From: Chitinophagaceae bacterium
GTDB taxonomy: Bacteria; Bacteroidota; Bacteroidia; Chitinophagales; Chitinophagaceae
Assembly: GCA_947451935.1 (NCBI GenBank)
Contig: CANGBH010000012.1
Location: 1-52,987, forward strand
Reading direction: 5' to 3'
DNA length: 52,987 nucleotides
The notes below the pieces were generated by a model that saw only the letters and a list, made by a program, of their open reading frames with translations, was not told where the DNA came from and ran no database searches. The translations under genes and the position numbers were made by a program. Positions 36,478 to 44,651 of this stretch are shown here, piece by piece (position 1 is the stretch's first letter; each line of letters opens with the position of its first letter).

Positions 36478-36514
36478 TTCCGTGAAACGCAATACCAGCT
36501 TATGTTTCACGGAA
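36478..36514. terminator. 11-bp hairpin after the DUF4286 gene
   Basis: TTCCGTGAAAC and GTTTCACGGAA pair perfectly around a 15-base loop. No U-run follows. It is the only structure seen in the 285-base gap 36384-36668 besides the HU promoter, and could end the xth-DUF4286 transcript. Confidence 0.4.
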
Positions 36515-36609
36515 TTAATAAAAATAATTAGTGCAATAAAATATTTCATTTCTGCAATAAAATGCAGTACAGGCTTGATTTTTAAGCAATATTCATGAAG
36601 AAAAAAAAT

Positions 36610-36639
36610 TTTGTCATAATCAAAAAGCGATTAAATTTG
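36610..36639 (+). promoter_or_regulatory. HU gene promoter: TTTG, 18 bases, TAAATTTG
   Basis: TTTG at 36610-36613 and TAAATTTG at 36632-36639 match the Bacteroidota -33/-7 consensus with 18-base spacing. The start codon is 30 bases further on, giving a leader of about 24 bases. Confidence 0.7.
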
Positions 36640-36668
36640 TTTTACACAAACCAATTAAATTTTTCATT

Positions 36669-36938
36669 ATGAACAAGGCTGAATTAATCGCGAAGCTTGC
36701 TGATGACGCAGGTATCACAAAGACACAAGCTAATGCTACTTTGGATTCATTTATTAGTGCAATCACCAAAACACTTAAAGGTGGTGGTAAAGTAACACTT
36801 GTAGGTTTCGGTACTTTCTCAGTAACCAAAAGGGCTGCACGTAATGGTCGTAACCCACAAACTGGTGCTGTGATTAAAATCAAAGCAAAGAAAGTTGCAA
36901 AATTCAAAGCAGGTAAAGAATTGTCTTCTAAAATCTGA
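36669..36938 (+). CDS. HU family DNA-binding protein
   Basis: 89 residues, the full HU length. MNKAELIAKLADDAG opens the dimerisation helices; GFGTFSVTKRAARNGRNPQTG is the HU signature in the DNA-binding arm; it closes with KVAKFKAGKEL. It compacts and bends DNA non-specifically. It has a consensus promoter and is followed by a strong terminator. Confidence 0.95.
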   Translation: MNKAELIAKLADDAGITKTQANATLDSFISAITKTLKGGGKVTLVGFGTFSVTKRAARNGRNPQTGAVIKIKAKKVAKFKAGKELSSKI

Positions 36939-36960
36939 TCGCAACAAAAAAATTAAAAAA

Positions 36961-36991
36961 GCAAGACGCACTTGTGTCTTGCTTTTTTTTT
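36961..36991 (+). terminator. Rho-independent terminator after the HU gene
   Basis: GCAAGACGC pairs with GTGTCTTGC (one G-U) around loop ACTT, followed by nine T. It is 22 bases after the HU stop. Confidence 0.85.
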
Positions 36992-37018
36992 GAAACAAAA
37001 ACTTAAAATCAACATACA

Positions 37019-37126
37019 ATGGGAAGAGGCGACAAAAAAACAAAAAAAGGGAAAATTTTTAAAGGATCTTTCGGCAAGTCTAGGTCTTCTAAGACCAGCA
37101 AGAAAACTGTAGCTAAAAAAGCTTAG
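37019..37126 (+). CDS. 30S ribosomal protein THX (35 aa)
   Basis: A 35-residue, strongly basic protein: MGRGDKKTKKGKIFKGSFGK followed by a Ser/Lys tail ending AKKA. This is the bTHX/S31e-like small-subunit protein known from Thermus and found across Bacteroidota; it sits at the top of the 30S head and contacts 16S rRNA. It lies 27 bases after the HU terminator with no promoter box in between, so it may depend on read-through. The call follows from the MGRGDKKTKxGKIFxGSFGK signature. Confidence 0.9.
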   Translation: MGRGDKKTKKGKIFKGSFGKSRSSKTSKKTVAKKA

Positions 37127-37229
37127 TATTTGATACCAGATTTCAGGTGTCAGTTTTGTCAACTGCTGATTATATATCTTAATTATATTCTTTGTGTGCT
37201 GACATCTGTTTTCTGTATATCTTCTTTCA

Positions 37230-37868
37230 CTAAGGGGCTAATCTAGCAATGCCCCAATTAGAAGATTCATTCTTAGTATACAAAATCCTGTCATGCAGTC
37301 GGTTGCTTCTGCCTTGCCATAACTCTATTGAGTCTGGAACAACCCTAAATCCACCCCAATGAGGTGGTCTCGGCACTATTCCATCACTGTATTTTAAGGT
37401 AAGCTGCTCAGCTTGATTCTCTAGAACTTCTCTGTTTGGGATAACCTGACTTTGTGGTGAAGCCCAGGCGCCAAGTCTACTGCCTAGCGGGCGACTATAA
37501 AAATAGGCGTCACTTTCTTCAGTTGAAATTTTCTCGCATTTGCCTTCAATTCTAACTTGTCGCTCCAATTCTTTCCAAAAGAAAAGAAGAGAGGCAAATG
37601 GATTGCGTATTAACTCCTGCCCTTTATGACTATCATAGTTTGTAAAAAAAACAAAACCATTTTCATCATACCCTTTGAGCAAGACAATTCGGGAAGTTGG
37701 TCGACCGTCGGCCTTAGTTGTTGAAACGGTCATCGCATTCACTTCATCAATTTCCGCTTTTAATGCTTCTTCCCACCAAGTGGTGAATTGTTGGATGGCG
37801 TCAGTCAGCACATCTTGCTCAGATAATGATTTCAATTGATAATCTCTGCGTATGGATGCGATTGACAT
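37230..37868 (-). CDS. pdxH: Pyridoxamine 5'-phosphate oxidase
   Basis: 212 residues. It oxidises pyridoxine or pyridoxamine phosphate to PLP with FMN. Landmarks are MTVSTTKADGRPTSRIVLLKGYDENGFVFFTNYDSHKG and the closing HWGGFRVVPDSIELWQGRSNRLHDR (each shown in part of its conserved block). It is a single gene; TATTTTCG on the minus strand upstream is a one-mismatch -7 box. It supplies PLP, although the local GT35 protein lacks the PLP lysine. Confidence 0.94.
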   Translation of the reverse strand: MSIASIRRDYQLKSLSEQDVLTDAIQQFTTWWEEALKAEIDEVNAMTVSTTKADGRPTSRIVLLKGYDENGFVFFTNYDSHKGQELIRNPFASLLFFWKELERQVRIEGKCEKISTEESDAYFYSRPLGSRLGAWASPQSQVIPNREVLENQAEQLTLKYSDGIVPRPPHWGGFRVVPDSIELWQGRSNRLHDRILYTKNESSNWGIARLAP

Positions 37869-37949
37869 AGCGTTAATTTAGAAATTAGCCGTCGAATGAT
37901 AAGACGAAAATAACAAACTGATTATCAACTAGATGAAGATAGGGGTAAC

Positions 37950-38660
37950 CTATTTAACCAATGTTCCTACCTTTTCCCCCATTACAACACGCTTAAGGTT
38001 ACCGGGTTCATTCATATCAAATACTATAATTGGCAGGCTATTTTCCATGCAAAGGGTGAACGCCGTCATATCCATGATCTTAAGATTCATATCGATACAC
38101 TGCTTGAAGGACATCGTTTCAAATTTTTTAGCTGTTGGGTCTTTCTCTGGATCTGCATTATAGATACCATTTACCCTTGTTCCCTTTAGGATGACATCTG
38201 CACTAATTTCGATGGCCCTCAACGAACCAGCGGTATCGGTAGTGAAATATGGATTTCCGGTTCCTGCACCAAATATGACTACCCGATTTTTTTCAAGGTG
38301 CCTCATTGCCCTTCTGCGAACATATGGTTCGGCAAGTTGCTCCATTTTTATGGCACTCATCAAGCGGGTATACATTCCTTGTTTTTCCAACATGGCTTGG
38401 ATAGCCATGGCATTAATTACAGTAGCCAACATACCCATGTAATCTCCGTGAGCGCGTTCAATACCCGTTTCGGATTCATTCATTCCTCTATAAATATTAC
38501 CTCCACCAATCACAATAGCTACTTCAACACCTAAATCCACTACGCTCTTTATTTCCATTGCATAGCGGCTTACCATAGCAGGATCTATTCCAAAACTATT
38601 TTCTCCCATCAGGGATTCACCAGAAAGTTTGAGTAGTATTCGTTTGTATACGGGTTGCAT
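37950..38660 (-). CDS. pyrH: UMP kinase
   Basis: 236 residues. It phosphorylates UMP to UDP. The amino-acid-kinase fold shows [54 protein letters not shown] and the [19 protein letters not shown] segment. It lies downstream of tsf, as in many bacteria (rpsB-tsf-pyrH), but a terminator separates the two here. Confidence 0.95.
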   Translation of the reverse strand: MQPVYKRILLKLSGESLMGENSFGIDPAMVSRYAMEIKSVVDLGVEVAIVIGGGNIYRGMNESETGIERAHGDYMGMLATVINAMAIQAMLEKQGMYTRLMSAIKMEQLAEPYVRRRAMRHLEKNRVVIFGAGTGNPYFTTDTAGSLRAIEISADVILKGTRVNGIYNADPEKDPTAKKFETMSFKQCIDMNLKIMDMTAFTLCMENSLPIIVFDMNEPGNLKRVVMGEKVGTLVK

Positions 38661-38710
38661 AATGCGAATATACGATGGATAAAGAAAAAGTCTGCAGCCC
38701 TTGATATATA

Positions 38711-38740
38711 AAATAAAAAAGGGCTCACTAGGGAGCCCTT
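38711..38740 (-). terminator. Rho-independent terminator after tsf
   Basis: On the minus strand AAGGGCTC pairs with GAGCCCTT around a six-base loop and is followed by TTTTTTATTT. It closes the rplM-rpsI-rpsB-tsf unit before pyrH. Confidence 0.85.
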
Positions 38741-38761
38741 AACTATATTAATCTGATTGAA

Positions 38762-39601
38762 TTACCCTAGGGCAACACGCTTGAAAGAAATAACTTTCAA
38801 ATCAGCATCGTTAGATTTGATATAATCACCTACAGACAAAGCGCCATCCTTTACAAAAGCTTGAGCCAACAAAGTGCTTTCCTTAAAGAATGAGTTTAGT
38901 TTTCCTTCAGCGATTTTGCTAATCATTTCATCTGGCTTACCTGCCATTTTAGGATCATTCTTGATTAAATCTACAATGATTCCTTTTTCTCTTTCAATAA
39001 CCTCTGCAGATACAGAACTTGAATCAACAGCAACTGGATTCATAGCAGCAATTTGCATAGCCATATCCTTACCAACTTCTGGATTTGCTTTATTCAAGCC
39101 AACCAATACACCCATTCTGTTTGCACCATGAATATATGATGAAACAAAGTCAGCATCTATACGCTCGAATTTTGAAACACCAATCTTTTCACCAATGCTA
39201 GCAAGCTTATCATTGATAAGATCTGCTATTTTAGCCCCATTGATTTCAACTTCGTTTAACTCATCCACAGATTTTACATTGCTTGAAATAGCCGCATCCA
39301 TAATGCTTTGTGCGAAAGCAATGAACTCAGCATTCTTACTGACAAAATCAGTTTCAGAACTAACACATAATGTTATACCTGTTTTGTTATCTGCAGTGGT
39401 CTTAGCTAAAACAACGCCTTCTTTTGCTTCACGATCCCCTCTAAGAGCAGCTACTTTTTGTCCTTTTTTTCTTAACCAATCGATTGCAGCTTCAACATCA
39501 CCATTATTTTCAGTAAGTGCTTTACGGCAATCCATCATTCCTGCGCCAGTCATTTGACGCAGCTTATTTATTTCTGCAGCGGTAATTGTTACTGTTGACA
39601 T
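38762..39601 (-). CDS. tsf: Translation elongation factor Ts
   Basis: 279 residues. The nucleotide-exchange factor for EF-Tu. The N-terminal UBA-like domain ITAAEINKLRQMTGAGMMDC and the core SETDFVSKNAEFIAFA (TDFV contacts EF-Tu) are clear. The frame is open seven codons further upstream, but MSTVTITAAE is the family start, so 39601 is used. Last gene of the ribosomal operon. Confidence 0.94.
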   Translation of the reverse strand: MSTVTITAAEINKLRQMTGAGMMDCRKALTENNGDVEAAIDWLRKKGQKVAALRGDREAKEGVVLAKTTADNKTGITLCVSSETDFVSKNAEFIAFAQSIMDAAISSNVKSVDELNEVEINGAKIADLINDKLASIGEKIGVSKFERIDADFVSSYIHGANRMGVLVGLNKANPEVGKDMAMQIAAMNPVAVDSSSVSAEVIEREKGIIVDLIKNDPKMAGKPDEMISKIAEGKLNSFFKESTLLAQAFVKDGALSVGDYIKSNDADLKVISFKRVALG

Positions 39602-39671
39602 ACCTAATCTCCGGCTCCACAATCAACCGATGTGGAGCACTATTTTAAGTTAAAATGATAATAATTCTAGT

Positions 39672-40538
39672 CTATTTTTTTTGAGCAGGCTTTCTTCCAC
39701 CAGCTCCTGCAGCAGGAACTCTTCTTTTTGGAGGAGCAGCTTTAGCTCTTTTTGATGCATCGCTTTCACTATCTTCCTCAAGTGAGAATTTAGGTGAATT
39801 TTCAGCAGAATCATCAGCCTCATCTCCTTCTTCAGATTTTTCCGCTTGACGCTCAGCTAATCCTTCTGCGATGGCAGCAGTGATATAGTTTGTGATGATC
39901 GCAATTGACTTTGTAGCATCGTCATTCGCTGGCACCGGAAACTCAACTTTGTTTGGATCGCAGTTGGTATCCACCATACCGAAAGTCATTACGCCTAAAC
40001 GCTTTGCTTCAGCCAATGCAATATGCTCATGTCCGATATCAATGATGAATAAAGCAGCAGGAACCCTGCCTAGTTGAGCTATACCGCCCAATACTTTTTC
40101 CATTTTATCTCTATCTCTAGACAATTGAAGACGTTCTTTCTTAGTGATGTTGTCAAAACTTCCGTCAGACAACATTTTTTCAATGCTCTGCATTTTCTTT
40201 ACAGACTTACGAACTGTATTGAAGTTGGTTAACATTCCACCCAACCAACGCTCAGTAACGTAAGGCATATTTACACGCTGTGCACATTCTGTAACGATTT
40301 CTTTTGCTTGTTTTTTTGTACCAACAAACATGATCTTCTTACCACTTTTCGCAATATTCTTAAGCGCTGCAGCAGTTTCCTGCAAGCAGTCAAGTGTTTT
40401 ATTCAAATCAATGATATGGATACCTTTTTTCTCTGCGTAGATATATGGCAACATCTTGGGATTCCACTTCTTACGGAGGTGACCGAAGTGAACACCTGCT
40501 TCCAAAAGTTGCTGATGCAGTGAAGAGTTATTTTCCAT
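39672..40538 (-). CDS. rpsB: 30S ribosomal protein S2
   Basis: 288 residues. The S2 core runs from LLEAGVHFGHLRKKWNPKM to VPANDDATKSIAIITNYI. The last 55 residues are an added low-complexity tail, acidic first (SEEGDEADDSAEN) and then Ala/Pro/Lys/Arg-rich, ending AGGRKPAQKK. Such tails are common on S2 in this phylum. It lies between rpsI (84-base gap) and tsf. The call is firm. Confidence 0.95.
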   Translation of the reverse strand: MENNSSLHQQLLEAGVHFGHLRKKWNPKMLPYIYAEKKGIHIIDLNKTLDCLQETAAALKNIAKSGKKIMFVGTKKQAKEIVTECAQRVNMPYVTERWLGGMLTNFNTVRKSVKKMQSIEKMLSDGSFDNITKKERLQLSRDRDKMEKVLGGIAQLGRVPAALFIIDIGHEHIALAEAKRLGVMTFGMVDTNCDPNKVEFPVPANDDATKSIAIITNYITAAIAEGLAERQAEKSEEGDEADDSAENSPKFSLEEDSESDASKRAKAAPPKRRVPAAGAGGRKPAQKK

Positions 40539-40622
40539 TGTAAAATGTATGTTTTAGATTCTTGTTTAAAATTTTGAAAACCACTGTAACAACCCATTGT
40601 GAGATGATACAGCACAGTTTTG

Positions 40623-41012
40623 TTAACGTTTGCTGAACTGGTAGCTTCTTCTGGCTTTCTTTTTACCAAATTTCTTCCTTTCAACACCCCTTGGATCTCT
40701 TCTAAGTAAACCAGCAGCTTTCAATGCAGGTCTAAATTCAGGATTCAACGTTATAAGTGCACGGGCAATACCTAGCTTAGAAGCTTCAGCTTGTCCTTTC
40801 TTACCACCACCGGCAGCATTAATTTTAATATCATATTTTCCTGCACCTTCAACAGTGATGATTGGTAGTTCTACCTGATTTTGAAGATAAATCTGTGGGA
40901 AATATGCCTTATAGTCAAGGTCGTTTACAACGATATTACCATTTCCCTTTGTAAGGAAAACCCTGGTAACAGCCTCTTTTCTACGACCAAGTCCGATTTT
41001 TTGTTTTTCCAT
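40623..41012 (-). CDS. rpsI: 30S ribosomal protein S9
   Basis: 129 residues. The signature GGGKKGQAEASKLGIARALI and the basic C-terminal tail GVERKKFGKKKARRSYQFSK that reaches the P-site are present. It is 27 bases downstream of rplM, the conserved pair. Confidence 0.96.
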   Translation of the reverse strand: MEKQKIGLGRRKEAVTRVFLTKGNGNIVVNDLDYKAYFPQIYLQNQVELPIITVEGAGKYDIKINAAGGGKKGQAEASKLGIARALITLNPEFRPALKAAGLLRRDPRGVERKKFGKKKARRSYQFSKR

Positions 41013-41039
41013 TATACTTGTTTTGTAATCGTTTTGAAA

Positions 41040-41483
41040 TTAGAATTTAAAAGGGGTTGGCTGTTGAGCAGTATGTGGATGATTGCTTCCAGCATACACA
41101 AACAGTTTCTTAATCATTTGACGTCCTAAGCGATTCTTAGGAAGCATCCCTTTTACAGCCCTCTCTACTATTACCTCTGGACGACGCTTTTGCAAGTCCT
41201 TAGCAATTTCAATTTTCTGACCTCCAGGATAACCTGTTACGTGCTGATATTCCTTGTAATTAATCTTATCGCCGGTAAATACAACCTTTTCACAGTTGAT
41301 AACGATAACATAATCTCCGCAATCTACATGGGGCGAATAATACGCTTTGTTCTTTCCGCGTAATACTGAAGCGATCTTGCTGCAGATTCGTCCCACAGTT
41401 TGATTGGTCCCGTCAACAACGTGCCATTTACGTTGTACGGAAGCTGCATTTGCATGCTTAGTGGTAAAATGTAACTTACTCAT
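41040..41483 (-). CDS. rplM: 50S ribosomal protein L13
   Basis: 147 residues. The L13 fold shows WHVVDGTNQTVGRICSKIA, YSPHVDCGDYVIVINCEKV and VKGMLPKNRLGRQMIKKLFVY (parts of conserved blocks). First gene of the operon rplM-rpsI-rpsB-tsf. It is preceded by an 80-base leader with three hairpins that may allow autoregulation. Confidence 0.96.
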   Translation of the reverse strand: MSKLHFTTKHANAASVQRKWHVVDGTNQTVGRICSKIASVLRGKNKAYYSPHVDCGDYVIVINCEKVVFTGDKINYKEYQHVTGYPGGQKIEIAKDLQKRRPEVIVERAVKGMLPKNRLGRQMIKKLFVYAGSNHPHTAQQPTPFKF

Positions 41484-41564
41484 GTTTACTGATTTTCAGA
41501 TTTTCATCTGGGTTTAAAAAATATGTTCCCGCCATCCCGGAAACAACCCTTCGTTCAGAAAGGG
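41484..41564 (-). promoter_or_regulatory. Structured 5' leader of rplM (candidate L13 autoregulatory element)
   Basis: Read on the minus strand, three hairpins are stacked between the promoter and the start codon: CCCTT/AAGGG (41547-41564), GTTTCC/GGGAAC with one G-U (41525-41544), and CAGAT/ATCTG closing a GAAA tetraloop (41497-41510). I recall that an L13 leader has been proposed in Bacteroidia; the match was not tested. Confidence 0.5.
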
Positions 41565-41568
41565 AGCG

Positions 41569-41576
41569 CAAAATTA
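41569..41576 (-). promoter_or_regulatory. -7 promoter box TAATTTTG for rplM
   Basis: Exact TAnnTTTG match on the minus strand about 85 bases before the rplM start. No clear -33 element was found. Confidence 0.5.
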
Positions 41577-41599
41577 GGGGAACAGTTGTTTAATTACTA

Positions 41600-41627
41600 A
41601 AAAAATGGTGCTTTTTTTTAAAGCACC
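41600..41627 (-). terminator. Rho-independent terminator after the NrtR-like gene
   Basis: On the minus strand GGTGCTTT pairs with AAAGCACC around a five-base loop and runs into ATTTTTTT. It lies 42 bases after the NrtR-like stop. Confidence 0.82.
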
Positions 41628-41668
41628 CTTATAAGTAATTGATAATCAATTAAAAATTTGACAAACTT

Positions 41669-42394
41669 TTAGAATTGTAGCCCGACGAAGCTCTTTCCTT
41701 TTACTTTTTCAAAGGCTTCCTTATTGAATGAATAGAGCTTTCCTGGGCGATGGGGTACGCCAGATTCCATTTCGTGCTCATCTTTAAGCATTCCAGTTGC
41801 AAAAAGCTTCTTCCTAAAATTACGTCGATCAAATTCGATATGAAGTATTTCCTCAAAAAGCAATTGCAAATCACGAAGGGAGAACTTCTTCTCCAATAGA
41901 TTGAATATAATCGGCTCCTCCTGGATTTTTTTTCTAAGCGTACTTAAACAAGTATCTAAAATAAGTTTATGATCAAATGCCATGGTAGTTACATCTGCCA
42001 CAGGATGCCATTGCAATTCATTATCCAATATGTTCAACTGATGATCTTTAACATTCACCAAGGATATATATGCAGTAGTAATAACCCTTCCATTAGGATG
42101 CCTATCAATGGCACTGAATGTCTTCACTTGCTCCAAAAACATATTGGTAAGTCCTGTTCTTTCCCTTAAAACACGGTAAGAAGCACGGTCTAAGTCCTCG
42201 TCCACCAACACGTGATCCCCAAGCACTGACCATTGTCCAAAAAACTGAGGTAAATCACTCTTGATCAATAAAACTTTTAACACCCCTGCATCATACCCAA
42301 ATATTACACAATCAACCGAATTCGAAAATTGAAATACCGGAGATCCTACCCGCTTAGGTGTATCATCATTTTTCAATGCATTCACTTCACTCAT
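41669..42394 (-). CDS. NrtR-like Nudix/winged-helix regulator
   Basis: 241 residues. An N-terminal Nudix domain (about 20-150) is followed by a winged-helix domain (about 160-230). The Nudix box is degenerate: the expected REUxEExG reads RVLRERTGL, so hydrolysis is doubtful and a ligand-sensing role is more likely, as for NrtR-type regulators of NAD or sugar genes. The C-terminal DRRNFRKKLFATGMLKDE resembles the NrtR recognition helix. A near-perfect palindrome lies by its promoter. Its target is unknown. Confidence 0.8.
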   Translation of the reverse strand: MSEVNALKNDDTPKRVGSPVFQFSNSVDCVIFGYDAGVLKVLLIKSDLPQFFGQWSVLGDHVLVDEDLDRASYRVLRERTGLTNMFLEQVKTFSAIDRHPNGRVITTAYISLVNVKDHQLNILDNELQWHPVADVTTMAFDHKLILDTCLSTLRKKIQEEPIIFNLLEKKFSLRDLQLLFEEILHIEFDRRNFRKKLFATGMLKDEHEMESGVPHRPGKLYSFNKEAFEKVKGKSFVGLQF

Positions 42395-42422
42395 ATGGTT
42401 TATTGTTATGGGATTAGACCCG

Positions 42423-42446
42423 CAAAAATAATTTCAAAATTGAAAT
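42423..42446 (-). promoter_or_regulatory. -7 box TATTTTTG with adjacent palindrome ATTTCAAAATTGAAAT
   Basis: The -7 box (42423-42430 on the minus strand) abuts a 16-base palindrome (42431-42446) that is perfect except at its centre. A regulator bound there would block its own promoter, so this is a candidate NrtR-like operator. On the plus strand TACTTTTA at 42470-42477 may serve ligA. Confidence 0.45.
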
Positions 42447-42494
42447 AGAAAAAACAAAATCTAAAATTCTACTTTTAGGGTTCAAGATTGAGAC

Positions 42495-44579
42495 ATGCAT
42501 ATTAGCGAAGACAATAGATTTTTCCAAGAAAAAGGCAAACTGTTCAGTGAAAAGGCATCAGACATTGCCTTTATCAAGGAGAATATTGAGGTCTTACGCG
42601 ATGTTATTCGATTTAACGAACGCAGATACTATGTGATGAACGACCCCTTGATTGCAGATTTTGAGTTTGACACACTATATGACTTATTAAAAAAGACTGA
42701 AGAAAGCTATCCAGCGCTTATCACTACAGATTCTCCAACACAACGAGTTGGACCAGGTTTTACAAAGCAATTTAATACAGTGCAGCATCTGGTACCAATG
42801 CTTTCCCTTGAAAATTCCTACAATGCAAGTGATTTAATTGAATGGGATAGAAAAGCACAAGAGTTGTCTGGCATGGATACCCTAAACTATTGTGTTGAGC
42901 CAAAATTTGATGGTGCGAGTATTTCAATCATTTACGAAAATGATCAATATGTACGAGGTGCAACCAGAGGAGATGGGATAGCTGGAGAAGACATCACATT
43001 AAATCTAAAGCAAATTAAATCAATCCCACTTTCCGCAGCATTCTCAACCTATGGCATACAACAGATTGAACTTCGGGGGGAAGTATTAATCAACAAAGAA
43101 AATTTTAAAAAATTCAATGAACAGCTTGCAGAGCAAAGCCTCCCTCCATTAGCCAACCCACGAAATGCGGCATCAGGATCATTACGTATGAAAGATGCTG
43201 GGATGGTGGGGAAAAGAAACCTTGAAGCGTTTATCTATCATATCGCCTATGTTCACTATGCAAATCATAAATCAGAGATTTCGTCACACTCTAAAAGCCT
43301 AGAAATGCTCTGGGAATTGGGTTTTAGAAGTCCTGTAAATGAGAAAAAGATCATCACCGGCATAGATAAAGTTATCCAATTTTGTGCTGAGTATGAAGCT
43401 CAACGAGACAATCTACCTTATGAAATTGATGGGTTAGTTATCAAAGTAAATGAGCTTGCCTTACAAGATAAATTAGGCATGACTACCCACCATCCCCGCT
43501 GGGCTATTGCATATAAATTCAAAGCAAGACAAGCAACGAGTAAACTTTTACAAGTAGAATTTCAAATTGGAAGAACGGGTTCAATCACTCCTGTAGCAAA
43601 AATTCAACCCGTGCCGATTGGAGGGGTAATGGTTGCATCCATTTCATTGCACAATGAAGACTTCATACAAGAGAAAGATATTCGAATAGGCGACACTCTC
43701 CTTGTAGAAAGAGCAGGGGATGTGATCCCATACATCGTCAAATCATTTCCTGAATTAAGGCAAGGTGATGAAATGGAAATCAACTTCCCTTCACATTGTC
43801 CGTTTTGTAGTGCAGCACTCATCAAACAACAAGAAGAAGCTGTTTGGAGATGTCCCAATTATCAATGTGCTGCGCAGGTGGTTGAACGCATGATTCATTT
43901 TACCAGCAAAGACGCCATGGATATTAGAGGGCTAGGTGATGCCAACATCAGAAAATTTCATGAATTGGGTTGGTTAAAAGACATACCATCCATGTATGAA
44001 CTTCCTTATGATAAGATGATGCAAATGGAAGGTTTTGGTGCACGTTCTGTCGAAAATTTAAAAGAGGCTATTGAAAAATCAAAATCACAACCTCTATACC
44101 GATTAATCAACGCACTTGGAATTCGCTATGTGGGTGAAACTACTGCTAAAGCACTTGCACAACAAGTGAATCACTTGCTAGACCTTCAAAAAATGAATAG
44201 AGAAGAACTCCAAAAAATTGATGACGTTGGAGTAAAGGTGGCAGAAAGTATTTATCAATTTTTCAGCACGACAGAAAATAGTGAAATGTTGAATAAGTTA
44301 GAAGCATTGGGACTTCAACTTCATAGCATAAAAAAACAAACTGCAGAGGGGACATTAAATGGGAAGAGCTTTTTATTTACTGGAAGCTTACTTAAAATGA
44401 AACGAGCTGAAGCAGAAGAATTAGTGGAAGCAAATGGAGGTAAAATATTATCTGGGGTGAGTAGCAAACTTGATTACCTTATTGTGGGTGAAGACGCGGG
44501 CTCGAAGTTAGAAAAAGCAAAAAAAATTGCATCCATTCAGATTCTTTCTGAGGATGACTTCATTCAATTAATTAAATAG
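42495..44579 (+). CDS. ligA: NAD+-dependent DNA ligase
   Basis: 694 residues. The adenylation domain has the catalytic Lys in YCVEPKFDGAS and RGDGIAGEDIT. The OB-fold is followed by a C4 zinc finger (CPFCSAAL and CPNYQCAAQ), HhH repeats (MEGFGARSVENL, IDDVGVKVAESI) and a C-terminal BRCT domain (GKSFLFTGSLLKMKRAEAEE, LDYLIVGEDAGSK). It seals nicks in replication and repair. Full-length, divergent from the NrtR-like gene and convergent with asd. Confidence 0.96.
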   Translation: MHISEDNRFFQEKGKLFSEKASDIAFIKENIEVLRDVIRFNERRYYVMNDPLIADFEFDTLYDLLKKTEESYPALITTDSPTQRVGPGFTKQFNTVQHLVPMLSLENSYNASDLIEWDRKAQELSGMDTLNYCVEPKFDGASISIIYENDQYVRGATRGDGIAGEDITLNLKQIKSIPLSAAFSTYGIQQIELRGEVLINKENFKKFNEQLAEQSLPPLANPRNAASGSLRMKDAGMVGKRNLEAFIYHIAYVHYANHKSEISSHSKSLEMLWELGFRSPVNEKKIITGIDKVIQFCAEYEAQRDNLPYEIDGLVIKVNELALQDKLGMTTHHPRWAIAYKFKARQATSKLLQVEFQIGRTGSITPVAKIQPVPIGGVMVASISLHNEDFIQEKDIRIGDTLLVERAGDVIPYIVKSFPELRQGDEMEINFPSHCPFCSAALIKQQEEAVWRCPNYQCAAQVVERMIHFTSKDAMDIRGLGDANIRKFHELGWLKDIPSMYELPYDKMMQMEGFGARSVENLKEAIEKSKSQPLYRLINALGIRYVGETTAKALAQQVNHLLDLQKMNREELQKIDDVGVKVAESIYQFFSTTENSEMLNKLEALGLQLHSIKKQTAEGTLNGKSFLFTGSLLKMKRAEAEELVEANGGKILSGVSSKLDYLIVGEDAGSKLEKAKKIASIQILSEDDFIQLIK

Positions 44580-44587
44580 AGCAAGAG

Positions 44588-44632
44588 AATTCTTTACACC
44601 ACCTTTTGCTTTATTCGGTGGTGTAAAGAATT
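44588..44632. terminator. 16-bp perfect hairpin between convergent ligA and asd
   Basis: AATTCTTTACACCACC (44588-44603) is exactly complementary to 44617-44632 around a 13-base loop. It begins 9 bases after ligA and ends 19 bases before the asd stop codon. It is probably a bidirectional terminator, although no long U-run follows. Confidence 0.6.
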
Positions 44633-44651
44633 GATATAGTAAGTTAATCGA

